DNA of 64,000 nt. It comes from Clostridiales bacterium (GTDB taxonomy: Bacteria; Bacillota; Clostridia; Oscillospirales; CAG-272). The DNA lies in NCBI GenBank assembly GCA_012840355.1, contig DULN01000009.1:433077-497076 (forward strand), read 5' to 3'. The translations under genes were made by a program, and so were the position numbers. This document shows positions 1 to 8,712 of this stretch, piece after piece. The notes beneath the pieces are model-generated. The model made no database searches, was not told the DNA's origin, and saw nothing but the letters and a program-made list of their open reading frames with translations. The number at the start of each line of letters is the position of its first letter. Positions within the stretch are counted from its first letter, which is position 1.

Positions 1-454
1 GGAGGTCAGGGCGCTCGTGGCGGATATGACCTGTGGCAGAGAAAAGCCGTCGCTCAGGTACGAACGCGCCCGCACGGCGAGCGAGTACCTTGAGCTTCTC
101 ACCTCGAACGTCGAGCGCGAGATACGCATCGGGACCACCCTATACGGCGCGCAACGCGACGACATTGAGATATTGCTCGACGGCAAAGAGGCACGCTCAT
201 TTTCGTCGCAAGGGCAGCAGCGCAGCATAGCGCTTGCGATGAAACTAGCCGAGGGCATAATATCAAAAGAGGTGACCGGCGAGTACCCGGTGTTTTTGCT
301 CGACGACATATTCAGCGAGCTTGATGAGTCAAGGAAAACATACCTTGCCCAGGGCCTTTCCGGCAGGCAAGTAGTGATTACAAGCTGCGAGAAAATCGTG
401 CCGGACGCGGTAAAAGTCTTCTCGGTTTCTGGCGGCGAAATCCGCGAGGTATGA
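1..454 (+). CDS. recF: RecF, C-terminal part (cut by window edge)
   Basis: This is the C-terminal part of the DNA replication/repair protein RecF, an SMC-like ATPase that helps load RecA at gaps. The reading frame is open to the first base of the window, so the N-terminal half with the Walker A site lies upstream. What is visible is the ABC signature-like stretch SQGQQRS, then the Walker B/D-loop stretch LLDDIFSELDESR, then a short basic end. Both are diagnostic of RecF C-termini. An internal GTG exists at 17, but the frame continues upstream of it, so it is not the start. RecF followed by remB and gyrB is the standard Firmicutes order next to dnaA-dnaN, placing the window beside the replication origin. 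Confidence 0.93.
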   Translation, partial: EVRALVADMTCGREKPSLRYERARTASEYLELLTSNVEREIRIGTTLYGAQRDDIEILLDGKEARSFSSQGQQRSIALAMKLAEGIISKEVTGEYPVFLLDDIFSELDESRKTYLAQGLSGRQVVITSCEKIVPDAVKVFSVSGGEIREV

Positions 455-543
455 AAAATTGCGGAAAAGATGCAAATACGGCATTGGGATAGAAGCGCCG
501 CGGCCGGCGGTATAAATTTCTTAATCCTGCGGGGCATGATTAT

Positions 544-792
544 ATGTTTTTGCATATAGGCAACAATAAAAATCTGAGGCAGAGGGATGTGGTAGGTATT
601 TTCGATTCCGATACCGCCACCGTCTCTCCGATTACGAAAGAGTTTTTAAAAAATAAGCAGCGCGAAAACAAGCTGTTTTCGGCAAGCGACGAACTGCCGA
701 AATCGTTTATAGTTATGGCAAACGGGGAGGTGTGGCTCTCACAGCTTTCGACATCCGCGCTGCTTGGCAGAAGCCGCAAGTTTGAAGGCTAG
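544..792 (+). CDS. remB: RemB/YaaB-type extracellular matrix regulator (DUF370)
   Basis: An 82-residue DUF370-family protein matching Bacillus subtilis YaaB/RemB in length, sequence style and position. It begins MFLHIGNN and carries the shared blocks RDVVGIFDSD, SPITKEFLK and PKSFIV, then an SQLSTSALL stretch near the end. In Bacillus, RemA and RemB are linked to control of extracellular matrix genes; RemA is a DNA-binding protein, while the biochemical role of RemB is less clear. The gene lies between recF and gyrB as in Bacillus and ends 24 bases before the gyrB start, so it is probably co-transcribed with gyrB. Function in this organism is inferred from family and synteny only. Confidence 0.88.
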   Translation: MFLHIGNNKNLRQRDVVGIFDSDTATVSPITKEFLKNKQRENKLFSASDELPKSFIVMANGEVWLSQLSTSALLGRSRKFEG

Positions 793-816
793 TACACAGG
801 AAGGCATCCATAATCT

Positions 817-2871
817 ATGGCTGAAGTAAACAAATACTACGACGAAAGTCAAATTCAGGTGCTTGAAGGGCTTGAAGCTGTCCGCAAACGCCCGGGCATG
901 TATATCGGGTCGACGTCTTCAAGCGGTCTGCACCATCTTGTATACGAGATAGTGGACAACTCTATCGACGAAGCGCTTGCGGGCGTGTGCACGGAGATAC
1001 ACATCACGCTGCACGCGGATGGAAGCGTTTCGGTTCGCGATAACGGGCGCGGCATACCCACCGGAATACACCAAAAAATGGGCATACCGACGCCAGAGGT
1101 GGTATTTACAGTGCTGCATGCCGGCGGCAAGTTCGGCGGCAGCGGGTACAATATCTCGGGCGGCTTACACGGCGTCGGCGCGTCGGTCGTGAACGCGCTT
1201 TCCGAGTGGCTTGAGTATGAGGACTGCTACGAAGGGTATTGCTACACCCAGCGGTTCGAGCGCGGTAAAGTCACCAGGCCCTACAAATGCGAGGGCAAGA
1301 CCGACCGCCGCGGGCTTACCGTGAGGTTTAAGCCCGACCCCGAAATTTTCGAAGAGACCGTCTTCGATTACGCCACGCTGCTAAACCGCATGCGCGAGCA
1401 GGCGTTTTTGAATGCGGGGTTGAAAATCGTGCTCCGCGACGAGCGCGGCTTAGGGCTGCCTGAGCATAAGGCTAACGAAAACGGCGAAGAAGACAGTGAA
1501 GGCGAAGAGAGGGCACCCGACGAAGAGATTAATCGCGAGAGCGAGGAGGAGATCCGCAAGGCGCTCGAAAAGTCGGGCGGCAGCGGGATAATCGAAAACG
1601 TCCTCTGCTATGAAGGCGGAATAATCAGTTTTGTCGAGCACCTCAACGCGATAAAGCATTGCGAGGTGCTGCATCCCGACGTAATATACATGAAGGCCAC
1701 GCGCGACTCGTATATAGCAGAGGTGGCGCTTCAGTATAATACCAGCTATAACGAGACGGTTTACACCTTTGCGAACAATATCGCGACAAGGGAAGGCGGC
1801 ACGCATGAGACCGGTTTTAAAACCGCGCTGACAAAAGTCGCGAACGAGTACGCGCGCAAGCTCGGGTTGCTCAAAGACGACGAAAAGAAGCTCTCGGGCG
1901 AGGATGTGCGCGAAGGCCTTTGCGCGGTGGTAAGCGTAAAGCTGCGCGACGCCCAGTTTGAAGGCCAGACGAAAGCCAAGCTCGGCAACAGCGAGATGCG
2001 CACTTTTGTCGATGCGCTCGTTACCGAGAAGCTCTCGGAGTATTTCGAGGAGCACCCATCGGTCGCTCGCACTATACTTGAAAAAGCGCTTCAGGCTTGC
2101 CGCGCTAGGGAGGCGGCGAGAAAAGCTAGGGAGCTTACCCGCAAAGGGCCGCTCGAAGGCGCGTCGCTGCCCGGCAGGCTTTGGGACTGCCAGGAAAAGA
2201 ACGCCGAGATTACCGAGCTGTTTTTGGTCGAGGGAAACTCGGCGGGCGGCTCGGCGAAAGACGGGCGGTTCAGCAGGTTCCAAGCTATCTTGCCGCTGCG
2301 CGGTAAAGTGCTGAACGTCGAAAAGAGCAGGCTTGACAAAATCTACTCCAACTCACACCTTGTGCCGATAATAAAAGCTATTGGCTGCGGGATTGGCGAC
2401 GATTTCGACATAACAAAGCTGCGCTATAATAAGATAATCATAATGGCTGACGCTGACGTTGACGGCTCGCATATTAGGATACTGCTGCTAACTTTCTTTT
2501 ACCGCCATATGCGGCCGCTGATAGAGAACGGCCATGTGTACCTCGCGCAGCCGCCGCTGTATGAGATAATAAAAAACAAAAAGTCCTACTACGCGTTCAG
2601 CGACGAGGAGCGCGACAAGCTAATACAGGAGCTTGGCGGGGACAATCCTAATAGCCTTATAATAAAGCGCTACAAAGGCCTTGGCGAGATGAACCCGAAG
2701 CAGCTCAGCGAGACGACGATGGACCCCTCGCGCAGGACGCTCTTGCGCGTCACTATTGAGGACGCGATGGCTTGCGACGAGATTTTCTCGATCCTCATGG
2801 GCGAAAAAGTCGAGCCGCGCCGCAAATTTATCGAAGAAAACGCCAAATACGTCAAAGAGCTTGATATTTAG
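817..2871 (+). CDS. gyrB: DNA gyrase subunit B
   Basis: ATPase subunit of DNA gyrase (684 aa), which together with GyrA introduces negative supercoils. The GHKL ATPase motifs are [15 protein letters not shown] and GGLHGVG in the first 130 residues. The TOPRIM domain shows EGNSAGG and the metal-binding DADVDG triad (D545, D547, D549). Two oddities stand out. Residues about 211-264 form a long acidic insert between the DER and YEGGI blocks. The TOPRIM motif reads EGNSAGG rather than the usual EGDSAGG, so Asn474 occupies the position of E. coli GyrB Asp426. The gene follows remB closely, and rlmH starts 5 bases after its stop. Its partner gyrA lies about 46 kb away (48705-51290) rather than adjacent as in many Firmicutes. 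Confidence 0.98.
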   Translation: MAEVNKYYDESQIQVLEGLEAVRKRPGMYIGSTSSSGLHHLVYEIVDNSIDEALAGVCTEIHITLHADGSVSVRDNGRGIPTGIHQKMGIPTPEVVFTVLHAGGKFGGSGYNISGGLHGVGASVVNALSEWLEYEDCYEGYCYTQRFERGKVTRPYKCEGKTDRRGLTVRFKPDPEIFEETVFDYATLLNRMREQAFLNAGLKIVLRDERGLGLPEHKANENGEEDSEGEERAPDEEINRESEEEIRKALEKSGGSGIIENVLCYEGGIISFVEHLNAIKHCEVLHPDVIYMKATRDSYIAEVALQYNTSYNETVYTFANNIATREGGTHETGFKTALTKVANEYARKLGLLKDDEKKLSGEDVREGLCAVVSVKLRDAQFEGQTKAKLGNSEMRTFVDALVTEKLSEYFEEHPSVARTILEKALQACRAREAARKARELTRKGPLEGASLPGRLWDCQEKNAEITELFLVEGNSAGGSAKDGRFSRFQAILPLRGKVLNVEKSRLDKIYSNSHLVPIIKAIGCGIGDDFDITKLRYNKIIIMADADVDGSHIRILLLTFFYRHMRPLIENGHVYLAQPPLYEIIKNKKSYYAFSDEERDKLIQELGGDNPNSLIIKRYKGLGEMNPKQLSETTMDPSRRTLLRVTIEDAMACDEIFSILMGEKVEPRRKFIEENAKYVKELDI

Positions 2872-2876
2872 TTGCC

Positions 2877-3302
2877 TTGCTTACGATAACAGTCATTGCC
2901 GCAGGCAAAACGTCCGAGCGCTGGCAGGACGAAGCCTGCGACGAGTATATAAAACGGCTCGGTGCTTTCTGCAAGTTTAGGCTTATCCAGATAAAAGAAG
3001 GCGAGTCGGCAATCCCAAAGCTGCCCGCGAAGGCTTATAAAATCGCGCTTTGCGTGGAAGGAGTCGAACTTGATTCCCCGGGTCTGGCAAGCCTAATCGG
3101 TCGCACGGCAAGCCGGGGTATATCCGAGATAGCGTTTGTGATAGGCGGTTCGGACGGGCTGACCGAAGAGGAAAAAGCGGCATGCGACTTGCGCCTGTCG
3201 TTTTCTAGGCTGACGTTCCCGCACGGGATGATAAGGGTCTTCCTGCTAGAGCAGATATACCGCGCTTTTACGATAATAAAAGGGCTAAAGTACCATAAAT
3301 GA
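2877..3302 (+). CDS. rlmH: 23S rRNA (pseudouridine1915-N3)-methyltransferase RlmH
   Basis: SPOUT-class methyltransferase that uses S-adenosylmethionine to methylate N3 of pseudouridine 1915 in helix 69 of 23S rRNA. The 141-residue product is slightly shorter than the usual 155-160. It carries the knot motif FVIGGSDGLTEE and the characteristic C-terminus HGMIRVFLLEQIYRAF...YHK. The start is a TTG immediately after gyrB; it gives the expected LTITVIAAGK N-terminal strand. The stop codon overlaps the ATG of the next gene in an ATGA arrangement, which suggests translational coupling to the WG-repeat protein. Confidence 0.95.
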   Translation: MLTITVIAAGKTSERWQDEACDEYIKRLGAFCKFRLIQIKEGESAIPKLPAKAYKIALCVEGVELDSPGLASLIGRTASRGISEIAFVIGGSDGLTEEEKAACDLRLSFSRLTFPHGMIRVFLLEQIYRAFTIIKGLKYHK

Positions 3303-5026
3303 GAAAGGTCATAAAAATACTTGCGACAAGAGTATTTGCGACTTTGGTCTTGGGGTTTTTGGCGGTCGCGGCGATACTATACCAAGCCGAAAAATACGAT
3401 ATAGTATTTATACCGCGCGAGCCGAAAACCACCCAAACGGTTGAGGAAGACGCCACAAGGCAGGGCGGCGCCTTGACGGCGGTGACGCATACTGCGGACG
3501 CGGGTGAAGGCACCACTGCAGCCCAGAGCGAAACCACTGCGAGCGGGGTGGCAGAATGGGTGGACGAGTATAGGGCGTTTCTCGCGGGGCTGAAAAGTTA
3601 CGACACGCTTGTCTCGCAGGGGTATAAAGATTCAGGCGCTATGTTCGACTCGTCGGCGCATCTTTTGGCAATCCTGCCGCACAGCTTTGAGTACCCGAAA
3701 TTCTTCAGCTATCGCACCGAAATCGAAGAATACACGGAGCGCGTAGCGACTTCGCGCGGATATGAGACGCAGCTTAAAACGCGCGAGGTGAGCCGGCCAT
3801 CTTTAAAGCTATATATGGGGCTTAGGATTATAGACAACAACGACGGCACATACGGCATATATGACAAATACGGCAATAGGATCGCTGGAAGGGCGTACCC
3901 GTTTAAAGAGGCCTATGCCCGTGACGAAAATGGGGCCCCGATAGCTCTGTTCGGCAACAAGTACTATGCAATATACTCAGACGGCACGTTTTTGGAAACG
4001 ACGGTAGATTTTGACCTTTTGCCCGGCGTTTTGTTCGACGCGCCGGAATATTACGCAAAAACAAGCATAAAGCTTTACCCCTTTTCACAAGAGCGCGTAG
4101 TCTATGTAATGGTTGAAACCGACGAGCGCAGGAATAAAACCGAGACCGTGCTGGCATACCTTTCGGTAGAAGAGTATGAGGCGGAGATAGCCGCGAAAGA
4201 GGCGATGGCTGCAACGCCGCCTCCGGAGACGATAATTGACCCGCTTACCGGCAAAGAGGTGCCTGCCGAGACGGAGATAGCACAGGTTGAGGTTCAGACC
4301 CAGGCCCAAAGCCGGTATCAGCCGGTCTATGAGTACAGAAGGGAAAAGCTTTGGGGCTATAAAGATGAAAACGGCAAAATAATCATTCCGGCGCAGTATA
4401 AAGCCGCGTATACATTTTCGGACAACGGATTGGCTGCGGTTGTGGGCTACAATGGCGCGCTAAAATTTATTGACACGTCCGGGCGCACGGTGATAGACCC
4501 CTACGGCAATATCCTTTACCTTGCGGAGTTTGACAACAGAAGGTCATATGACGGGTATTATCCGGCCGACACAAGACTGCCCGAAAACCTTGGGATGTAT
4601 TATTTCGACCATGGGCTTGTCAGGGTGCGCCGGCAGATAAAGGACTACTACTTCAAGCAGCGCGTCGCAATTGACCGGGATTACCTTATCGACGCGGCTG
4701 GCAAGTATTTCGATATACCTGAAAACTACAACCTTGTCGCATATTCCGACGGCGTCTTGACGCTTGAGAAGGATGGGTATTACGGGTTTTACAGCCATAA
4801 GGGCTACTGGATAGCCCAGCCGATTTACACGGTGTGCAAGCCTTTCATCCAGGGGCTCGGCGTCATTGGACATAAAAACGGAAAATGTGGCATGATAGAT
4901 ACTGATGGCAACGTCGTCATACCGATGGTGTTCGACTATATATCCCAGCCTTCGAGCGGTGTTATTGCCGCATACTCGAAACTTGACGGTTGGACAGAGT
5001 TTATCATAATGGCGAAAGCGGAATAA
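3299..5026 (+). CDS. Membrane-anchored WG-repeat protein
   Basis: A 575-residue protein with an N-terminal membrane anchor (about residues 10-30, no lipobox cysteine), then a Thr/Ala-rich linker and a large extracytoplasmic region with WG-repeat units. Clear repeats are LWGYKDENGKIIIPAQYKAAYTF in the middle and CGMIDTDGNVVIPMVFDYI near the end, with more degenerate copies such as GTYGIYDKYGNRIAGRAYPF around residue 185. WG repeats are beta-strand units of largely unknown function, common in surface or periplasmic proteins. Its ATG overlaps the rlmH stop by four bases and rbfA follows 23 bases downstream, so it sits inside a ribosome-maturation operon. That context does not reveal its function, and I do not recognise a named homologue. 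Confidence 0.8.
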   Translation: MRKVIKILATRVFATLVLGFLAVAAILYQAEKYDIVFIPREPKTTQTVEEDATRQGGALTAVTHTADAGEGTTAAQSETTASGVAEWVDEYRAFLAGLKSYDTLVSQGYKDSGAMFDSSAHLLAILPHSFEYPKFFSYRTEIEEYTERVATSRGYETQLKTREVSRPSLKLYMGLRIIDNNDGTYGIYDKYGNRIAGRAYPFKEAYARDENGAPIALFGNKYYAIYSDGTFLETTVDFDLLPGVLFDAPEYYAKTSIKLYPFSQERVVYVMVETDERRNKTETVLAYLSVEEYEAEIAAKEAMAATPPPETIIDPLTGKEVPAETEIAQVEVQTQAQSRYQPVYEYRREKLWGYKDENGKIIIPAQYKAAYTFSDNGLAAVVGYNGALKFIDTSGRTVIDPYGNILYLAEFDNRRSYDGYYPADTRLPENLGMYYFDHGLVRVRRQIKDYYFKQRVAIDRDYLIDAAGKYFDIPENYNLVAYSDGVLTLEKDGYYGFYSHKGYWIAQPIYTVCKPFIQGLGVIGHKNGKCGMIDTDGNVVIPMVFDYISQPSSGVIAAYSKLDGWTEFIIMAKAE

Positions 5027-5049
5027 GCGTTTGCTTTAAGGTGGAAAAG

Positions 5050-5469
5050 ATGGCACAATACAGACAGGATAAAATCAACGACAGGCTCACGCAGGAGATG
5101 GCAGAAATACTGCGCGAGATAAAAGACCCTAGGATAAACGGAGTCTTTATCTCTGTGACCGGGGTCGAGTGTACGCCGGACTTCAAATATGCGAAGGTTT
5201 ATTATTCGATACTCGGTGACCACGACCCTAAAGAGGTTGCCGCAGGGCTGAAAAGCGCTAGCGGCTTTATCCGCCATGAGCTTGCGCAGAGAGTAAACTT
5301 GCGCATCACGCCGGAGCTCAGATTCGTTTATGACGAGTCGCTCGAGCGCGGCGACCGAATCAGCAGGCTTTTTAAAGCGATAGAAGAAAAAGAAAAGCCG
5401 TCTGACGACACCGACGACAGCGAAGAAATTGAAGACTTCGATGAAAGCGATGAGGACGGCGGGCTTTAA
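5050..5469 (+). CDS. rbfA: 30S ribosome-binding factor A
   Basis: RbfA binds the 30S subunit and helps late 16S rRNA maturation. The protein shows the family features: DKINDRLTQEMAEILRE at the start, DPRINGVFISVTGVECTPDFKYAKVYYS in the KH-like core, and LRITPELRFVYDESLERGDRISRLF near the end. A strongly acidic Asp/Glu tail of about 25 residues is extra to the fold. The frame is open from 4990, but ATG 5050 is preferred: it is preceded by AAGGTGG at good spacing and gives the usual MAQYRQDKI N-terminus. It lies 75 bases upstream of nrnA, a frequent partner. The usual neighbours infB and nusA are about 26 kb away. Confidence 0.95.
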   Translation: MAQYRQDKINDRLTQEMAEILREIKDPRINGVFISVTGVECTPDFKYAKVYYSILGDHDPKEVAAGLKSASGFIRHELAQRVNLRITPELRFVYDESLERGDRISRLFKAIEEKEKPSDDTDDSEEIEDFDESDEDGGL

Positions 5470-5544
5470 TCAAATAACGGATAAAATATAGATCCGGTGC
5501 GGCAGGGGGACTTGCCGACCGGCGCGAAAGGCAACTAGCTCGAC

Positions 5545-6525
5545 ATGGAAAACAACATCACGCTTCAGGAAATTGCAGAGAAGATCAAAGAGGCAAGTTC
5601 AATACTAATTTTCATGCATCGCCGGCCGGACGGCGATACCGTCGGCAGCGCGTACGGGATTAAATACGCGTTCCCGGAAAAGCAAATCTATTGCCTCTGC
5701 GCTGACGATATACCGACAAGGTTGCAGTTTATAAGCAAAGCCCCATATGAAAGCTGCCCGGAGGATTTTGAGCCTGAGCTTATAATGGCTGTAGACACCG
5801 CCTCGCCCGGTCTGCTCGGCCGCTTTGCGGATGAGTATATAGACATAAAAATAGACCACCACGAAACCTCGGAGAATTATGCCGAGTATAACTACACCGA
5901 CCCGACCGCGGCAGCGACGGGCGAGATAGTTTACAGTATCCTCAAAATCTGCGGTGTGATGACCCCCGAGGCAGCAAACGCAATTTATTCTGCGATAAGC
6001 TCGGATACCGGCGGGTTTAGGTACAGCAATACGACAGCGAATACGCTTCGCATTGCTGCCGACCTCTGCGAGGCCGGTGCAGATATGGCAGAGTGCTGCC
6101 ATATGCTGTTTGAAAGCCGCACACAAGCCGAAGTGCGCGCGCTTTCGGCTGTATACGCGAACATACGCTATTTTGAAAACGGCGGGGTCGCGGTGGTCAA
6201 TCTCACAAATGAGATCAAAAAGCGTTATAATATTACTGACGACGACGTCGGCGAGATAAGCTCGATACCGCGCGAGATAGAAGGCGTCGAGCTAGCCGTG
6301 ACGATAAGGCAGCTTTCAAACTCGCCGGATAGGTATAAAATTTCGATGCGCAGTGGCCGGTATGTCGACGTGGATAAAATTTGCGCGCTGTTCGGGGGCG
6401 GCGGCCACAGCAGGGCGGCTGGCGCGGAGATTAGCGCGCAAAATCCGCAGCAGGCTGAGCGTACCGTACTTAAATACGCTATCGATGCCTACCGGAACAG
6501 CATAAAGCAAAAAGAGGATTCATAG
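5545..6525 (+). CDS. nrnA: DHH/DHHA1 phosphoesterase, NrnA-type (oligoribonuclease / pAp phosphatase)
   Basis: A 326-residue DHH-superfamily phosphodiesterase of the NrnA group, which degrades nano-RNAs and dephosphorylates 3'-phosphoadenosine 5'-phosphate in Firmicutes and Mycoplasma. Visible motifs are HRRPDGDTVGS (residues 25-35, metal binding), VDTASPG, the namesake DHHETSENY, SSDTGGFRYSNT, and the C-terminal DHHA1 substrate-binding motif FGGGGHSRAAGAEI. Length and motif order fit NrnA. It follows rbfA as in many Firmicutes, but truB and ribF, which often come next, are absent here. Both activities are inferred from the family; the dual specificity cannot be read from sequence. Confidence 0.9.
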   Translation: MENNITLQEIAEKIKEASSILIFMHRRPDGDTVGSAYGIKYAFPEKQIYCLCADDIPTRLQFISKAPYESCPEDFEPELIMAVDTASPGLLGRFADEYIDIKIDHHETSENYAEYNYTDPTAAATGEIVYSILKICGVMTPEAANAIYSAISSDTGGFRYSNTTANTLRIAADLCEAGADMAECCHMLFESRTQAEVRALSAVYANIRYFENGGVAVVNLTNEIKKRYNITDDDVGEISSIPREIEGVELAVTIRQLSNSPDRYKISMRSGRYVDVDKICALFGGGGHSRAAGAEISAQNPQQAERTVLKYAIDAYRNSIKQKEDS

Positions 6526-6632
6526 TCGGACAGGGTGAATTCAATTTTCGTAACGCAGTCACTAATGACATCCACACGCATAGAATGTTATCAGAGCGGC
6601 GAAAGCGCGCTTACTTTGAGAGGAGGATGTTA

Positions 6633-6725
6633 ATGAACTGCCTTTGCAACCTGTTCGACGATTGCAACATCTGGATCCTCATCCTGGTGCTTGCAATTAT
6701 CTTCTGCACCTGCTGCAACAACTGA
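6633..6725 (+). CDS. Small Cys-rich single-pass membrane peptide (30 aa)
   Basis: A 30-codon open frame, MNCLCNLFDDCNIW followed by a nine-residue aliphatic run (ILILVLAII) and a FCTCCNN end. It is supported by a strong AGGAGG ribosome binding site six bases before the ATG. Six cysteines flank the predicted membrane segment on both sides. An in-frame ATG two codons upstream is too close to the ribosome binding site to be used. I have an unverified impression of similar tiny Cys-flanked peptides in other Clostridia, but no named family. It lies between nrnA and a strong terminator (6824-6855), so it could be the last gene of the gyrB-nrnA transcript or an independent unit. Function unknown. 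Confidence 0.6.
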   Translation: MNCLCNLFDDCNIWILILVLAIIFCTCCNN

Positions 6726-6823
6726 ATCCTATCCAAAAAGAAAAATTAACTCGCTTCACTGCGTGGCGCGCTTGACCCGTAACAAAATAAGCAGCGCGCT
6801 TGCTTGATTGCGATATAAACCGT

Positions 6824-6855
6824 GCGCGGGCAATCGCCCGCGCCGTTTTTTATTT
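6824..6855 (+). terminator. Rho-independent terminator
   Basis: A perfect 8-bp stem (GCGCGGGC / GCCCGCGC) with a 4-base AATC loop is followed by CGTTTTTTATTTT. It ends the upstream nrnA / small-peptide transcript and lies just before the promoter at 6864. Confidence 0.9.
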
Positions 6856-6863
6856 TAAAATTG

Positions 6864-6892
6864 TTTACAGCCGGATAAAAATGTTGTATAAT
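6864..6892 (+). promoter_or_regulatory. Sigma-A promoter for the lyxose isomerase gene
   Basis: TTTACA and TATAAT are separated by exactly 17 bases, 38 bases upstream of the ATG at 6931 and just after a terminator. This opens the sugar-metabolism cluster. Confidence 0.85.
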
Positions 6893-6930
6893 GTAGCCGC
6901 TATGATACCGATAAGACTGGAGCATGGGAT

Positions 6931-7614
6931 ATGAAACGTTCATTTATAAATGCGGAGATTGCAAAGTTTATCGAGCTTTGCGATAAATACTGCTTCAGGC
7001 TGCCGCCGTTTGCGTTCTTTACGCCGGACGAGTGGAAGACCAAAGGGCCGGAATACGACGAGATCCGCGACAACGCGCTCGGATGGGACATCACCGATTT
7101 TGGATCCGGCGATTTTATGAAGATTGGCCTTACGCTTTTCACGCTGCGCAACGGCAACCTCAAAAACCCGGAGTACCAAAAGCCTTACGCCGAGAAAATC
7201 ATGCGCGTATACGAGGGTCAGGTCACGCCTTACCACTTCCATTGGAACAAGATGGAGGACATAATAAACCGTGGTGGCGGCAACCTGGTCATACAGCTGT
7301 ATAGCGCGACCGAGGACGACAAGTTTAGCAATGAAGACGTTGAAGTTCAGGTCGACGGGCGCCGCTACAAAATCCCGGCGGGCGGAAAAGTAATACTCAC
7401 GCCAGGCGAAAGCATAACATTGCTTCCGAGGCAATACCATCAATTCTGGGCCGAGCCCGGCTCGGGTGTATGCCTTGTCGGCGAAGTGTCGAAGGTTAAC
7501 GACGACAACACCGACAACCGCTTCTATGAGCCGACCGGAAGGTTCCCGGAAGTCGAAGAAGATGAGCCTGCAAGATTTGTGCTCTGCAACGAGTATAATA
7601 AGTTCATCCAGTAA
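6931..7614 (+). CDS. D-lyxose ketol-isomerase-like cupin protein
   Basis: A 227-residue single-domain cupin resembling D-lyxose isomerases, which interconvert D-lyxose and D-xylulose and often also D-mannose and D-fructose. The metal-binding set is visible as TPYHFHWNKMEDI (two His and a Glu around residues 108-117) and a later QYHQFW histidine. The long GGNLVIQLYSAT and GESITLLP blocks are typical of this family. It has its own promoter at 6864. Downstream come a Gfo/Idh oxidoreductase, a hydroxypyruvate-isomerase-like protein and a sugar-binding lipoprotein, so a pentose or derivative pathway is plausible. A xylulokinase (43533-45065) could take its product. Substrate is inferred from the family. 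Confidence 0.82.
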   Translation: MKRSFINAEIAKFIELCDKYCFRLPPFAFFTPDEWKTKGPEYDEIRDNALGWDITDFGSGDFMKIGLTLFTLRNGNLKNPEYQKPYAEKIMRVYEGQVTPYHFHWNKMEDIINRGGGNLVIQLYSATEDDKFSNEDVEVQVDGRRYKIPAGGKVILTPGESITLLPRQYHQFWAEPGSGVCLVGEVSKVNDDNTDNRFYEPTGRFPEVEEDEPARFVLCNEYNKFIQ

Positions 7615-7719
7615 GGATGAAATATAGCAGGCCCAAAAAACACCACCGCGCACCCTAAACGTTATATGCCCCTGTGTTTGTATAATATCCTATTTTTAAA
7701 TACAAAAGGAGAATATTAT

Positions 7720-8712
7720 ATGGACAAGGTCAAAATCGCATTTATCGGCTGCGGCGGTATTGCCGGTTGGCACCTTTCCCATCTGCTCGGGTTTGATGAC
7801 GTTGAGTATGTCGGCTTTTGCGACATTATCCCGGAGCGCGCGGAAAACTTCGTAAAGCGCACCGGTGGGACGGCAAAGGCTTATACCGACTATAAGGCTA
7901 TGCTTGAGGAGATTAAGCCGGATGCCGTTTACATCTGCACGCCTCCGCACGTGCACGGCGATATCGAGTTTGCGCTGATTGAGCGCGGTATCCCCTTCCT
8001 CGTCGAAAAGCCGATGACGCTTGACTACGCTCTGGCGGAGAAAATCTGTAACGCAGCAGAAGAAAAGGGGCTTATCACCGCTGTCGGATTCCAGGATCGC
8101 TATCTTGGAATCATCGAAAAGGTTAAGGACTACATAAAGGACAAACAGATAGGCCTTGTCACCGGCGCTTGGGTCGGAGGTATCCCCGGCGTTTGGTGGT
8201 GGAGAAAGAAAGAGACTTCGGGCGGCCAGATCGTCGAGCAGAACATCCACCTGTTCGACATGTCGCGCTACCTGTTCGGCGAGCCTACTAAGATCTACGT
8301 TTCAGCCGGCAAAGGCATAGTCGATCCTGAGGCGGCTGGCGTGCCGGGCTACGACGTTGAGGACTACTCGTCGGCAGTTGTTACTTTCGAAAACGGCGTC
8401 GTCGTCACGCTGCTCACCGGTTGCTACATCAGGGATGGCGGCGGAGTCCCGTGCGGCCTGAACATCTATTGTGCCGACGCGACGATAGAGTACGGCCTGC
8501 GCTCATACGTTAAGATCCGCGACAAAAATGGCGAACAGTTCTACAGGAACGAGGGCGACCACGGTATCATCGAGGACCGCACCTTTATCGATGCGATCAA
8601 GACCGGTGACCCGTCAGCTATCCGCTCGCCGTACCGCGACGCACTCAAGACGCTGCGCCTGGTGCTTGCCGCGAACGAATCGATTGAAACCGGCAAGCCC
8701 GTTGACTTATGA
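7720..8712 (+). CDS. Gfo/Idh/MocA family NAD(P)-dependent oxidoreductase
   Basis: About 330 residues with an N-terminal Rossmann fold (IGCGGIAGWH near residue 10) and the family signature VEKPMT, whose Lys is the usual catalytic residue. The C-terminal half is the GFO/IDH substrate domain, with ENGVVVTLLTGCYIRDGG. The frame is open from 7666, but ATG 7720 is chosen: it is preceded by AAAAGGAG and gives the standard MDKVKIAFIGCGG start. TATAAT lies at 7681, but I see no good -35 box. The stop overlaps the next gene's ATG (ATGA), so the two are translationally coupled. Such enzymes oxidise sugars, inositols or their derivatives; the substrate cannot be told. Confidence 0.9.
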   Translation: MDKVKIAFIGCGGIAGWHLSHLLGFDDVEYVGFCDIIPERAENFVKRTGGTAKAYTDYKAMLEEIKPDAVYICTPPHVHGDIEFALIERGIPFLVEKPMTLDYALAEKICNAAEEKGLITAVGFQDRYLGIIEKVKDYIKDKQIGLVTGAWVGGIPGVWWWRKKETSGGQIVEQNIHLFDMSRYLFGEPTKIYVSAGKGIVDPEAAGVPGYDVEDYSSAVVTFENGVVVTLLTGCYIRDGGGVPCGLNIYCADATIEYGLRSYVKIRDKNGEQFYRNEGDHGIIEDRTFIDAIKTGDPSAIRSPYRDALKTLRLVLAANESIETGKPVDL

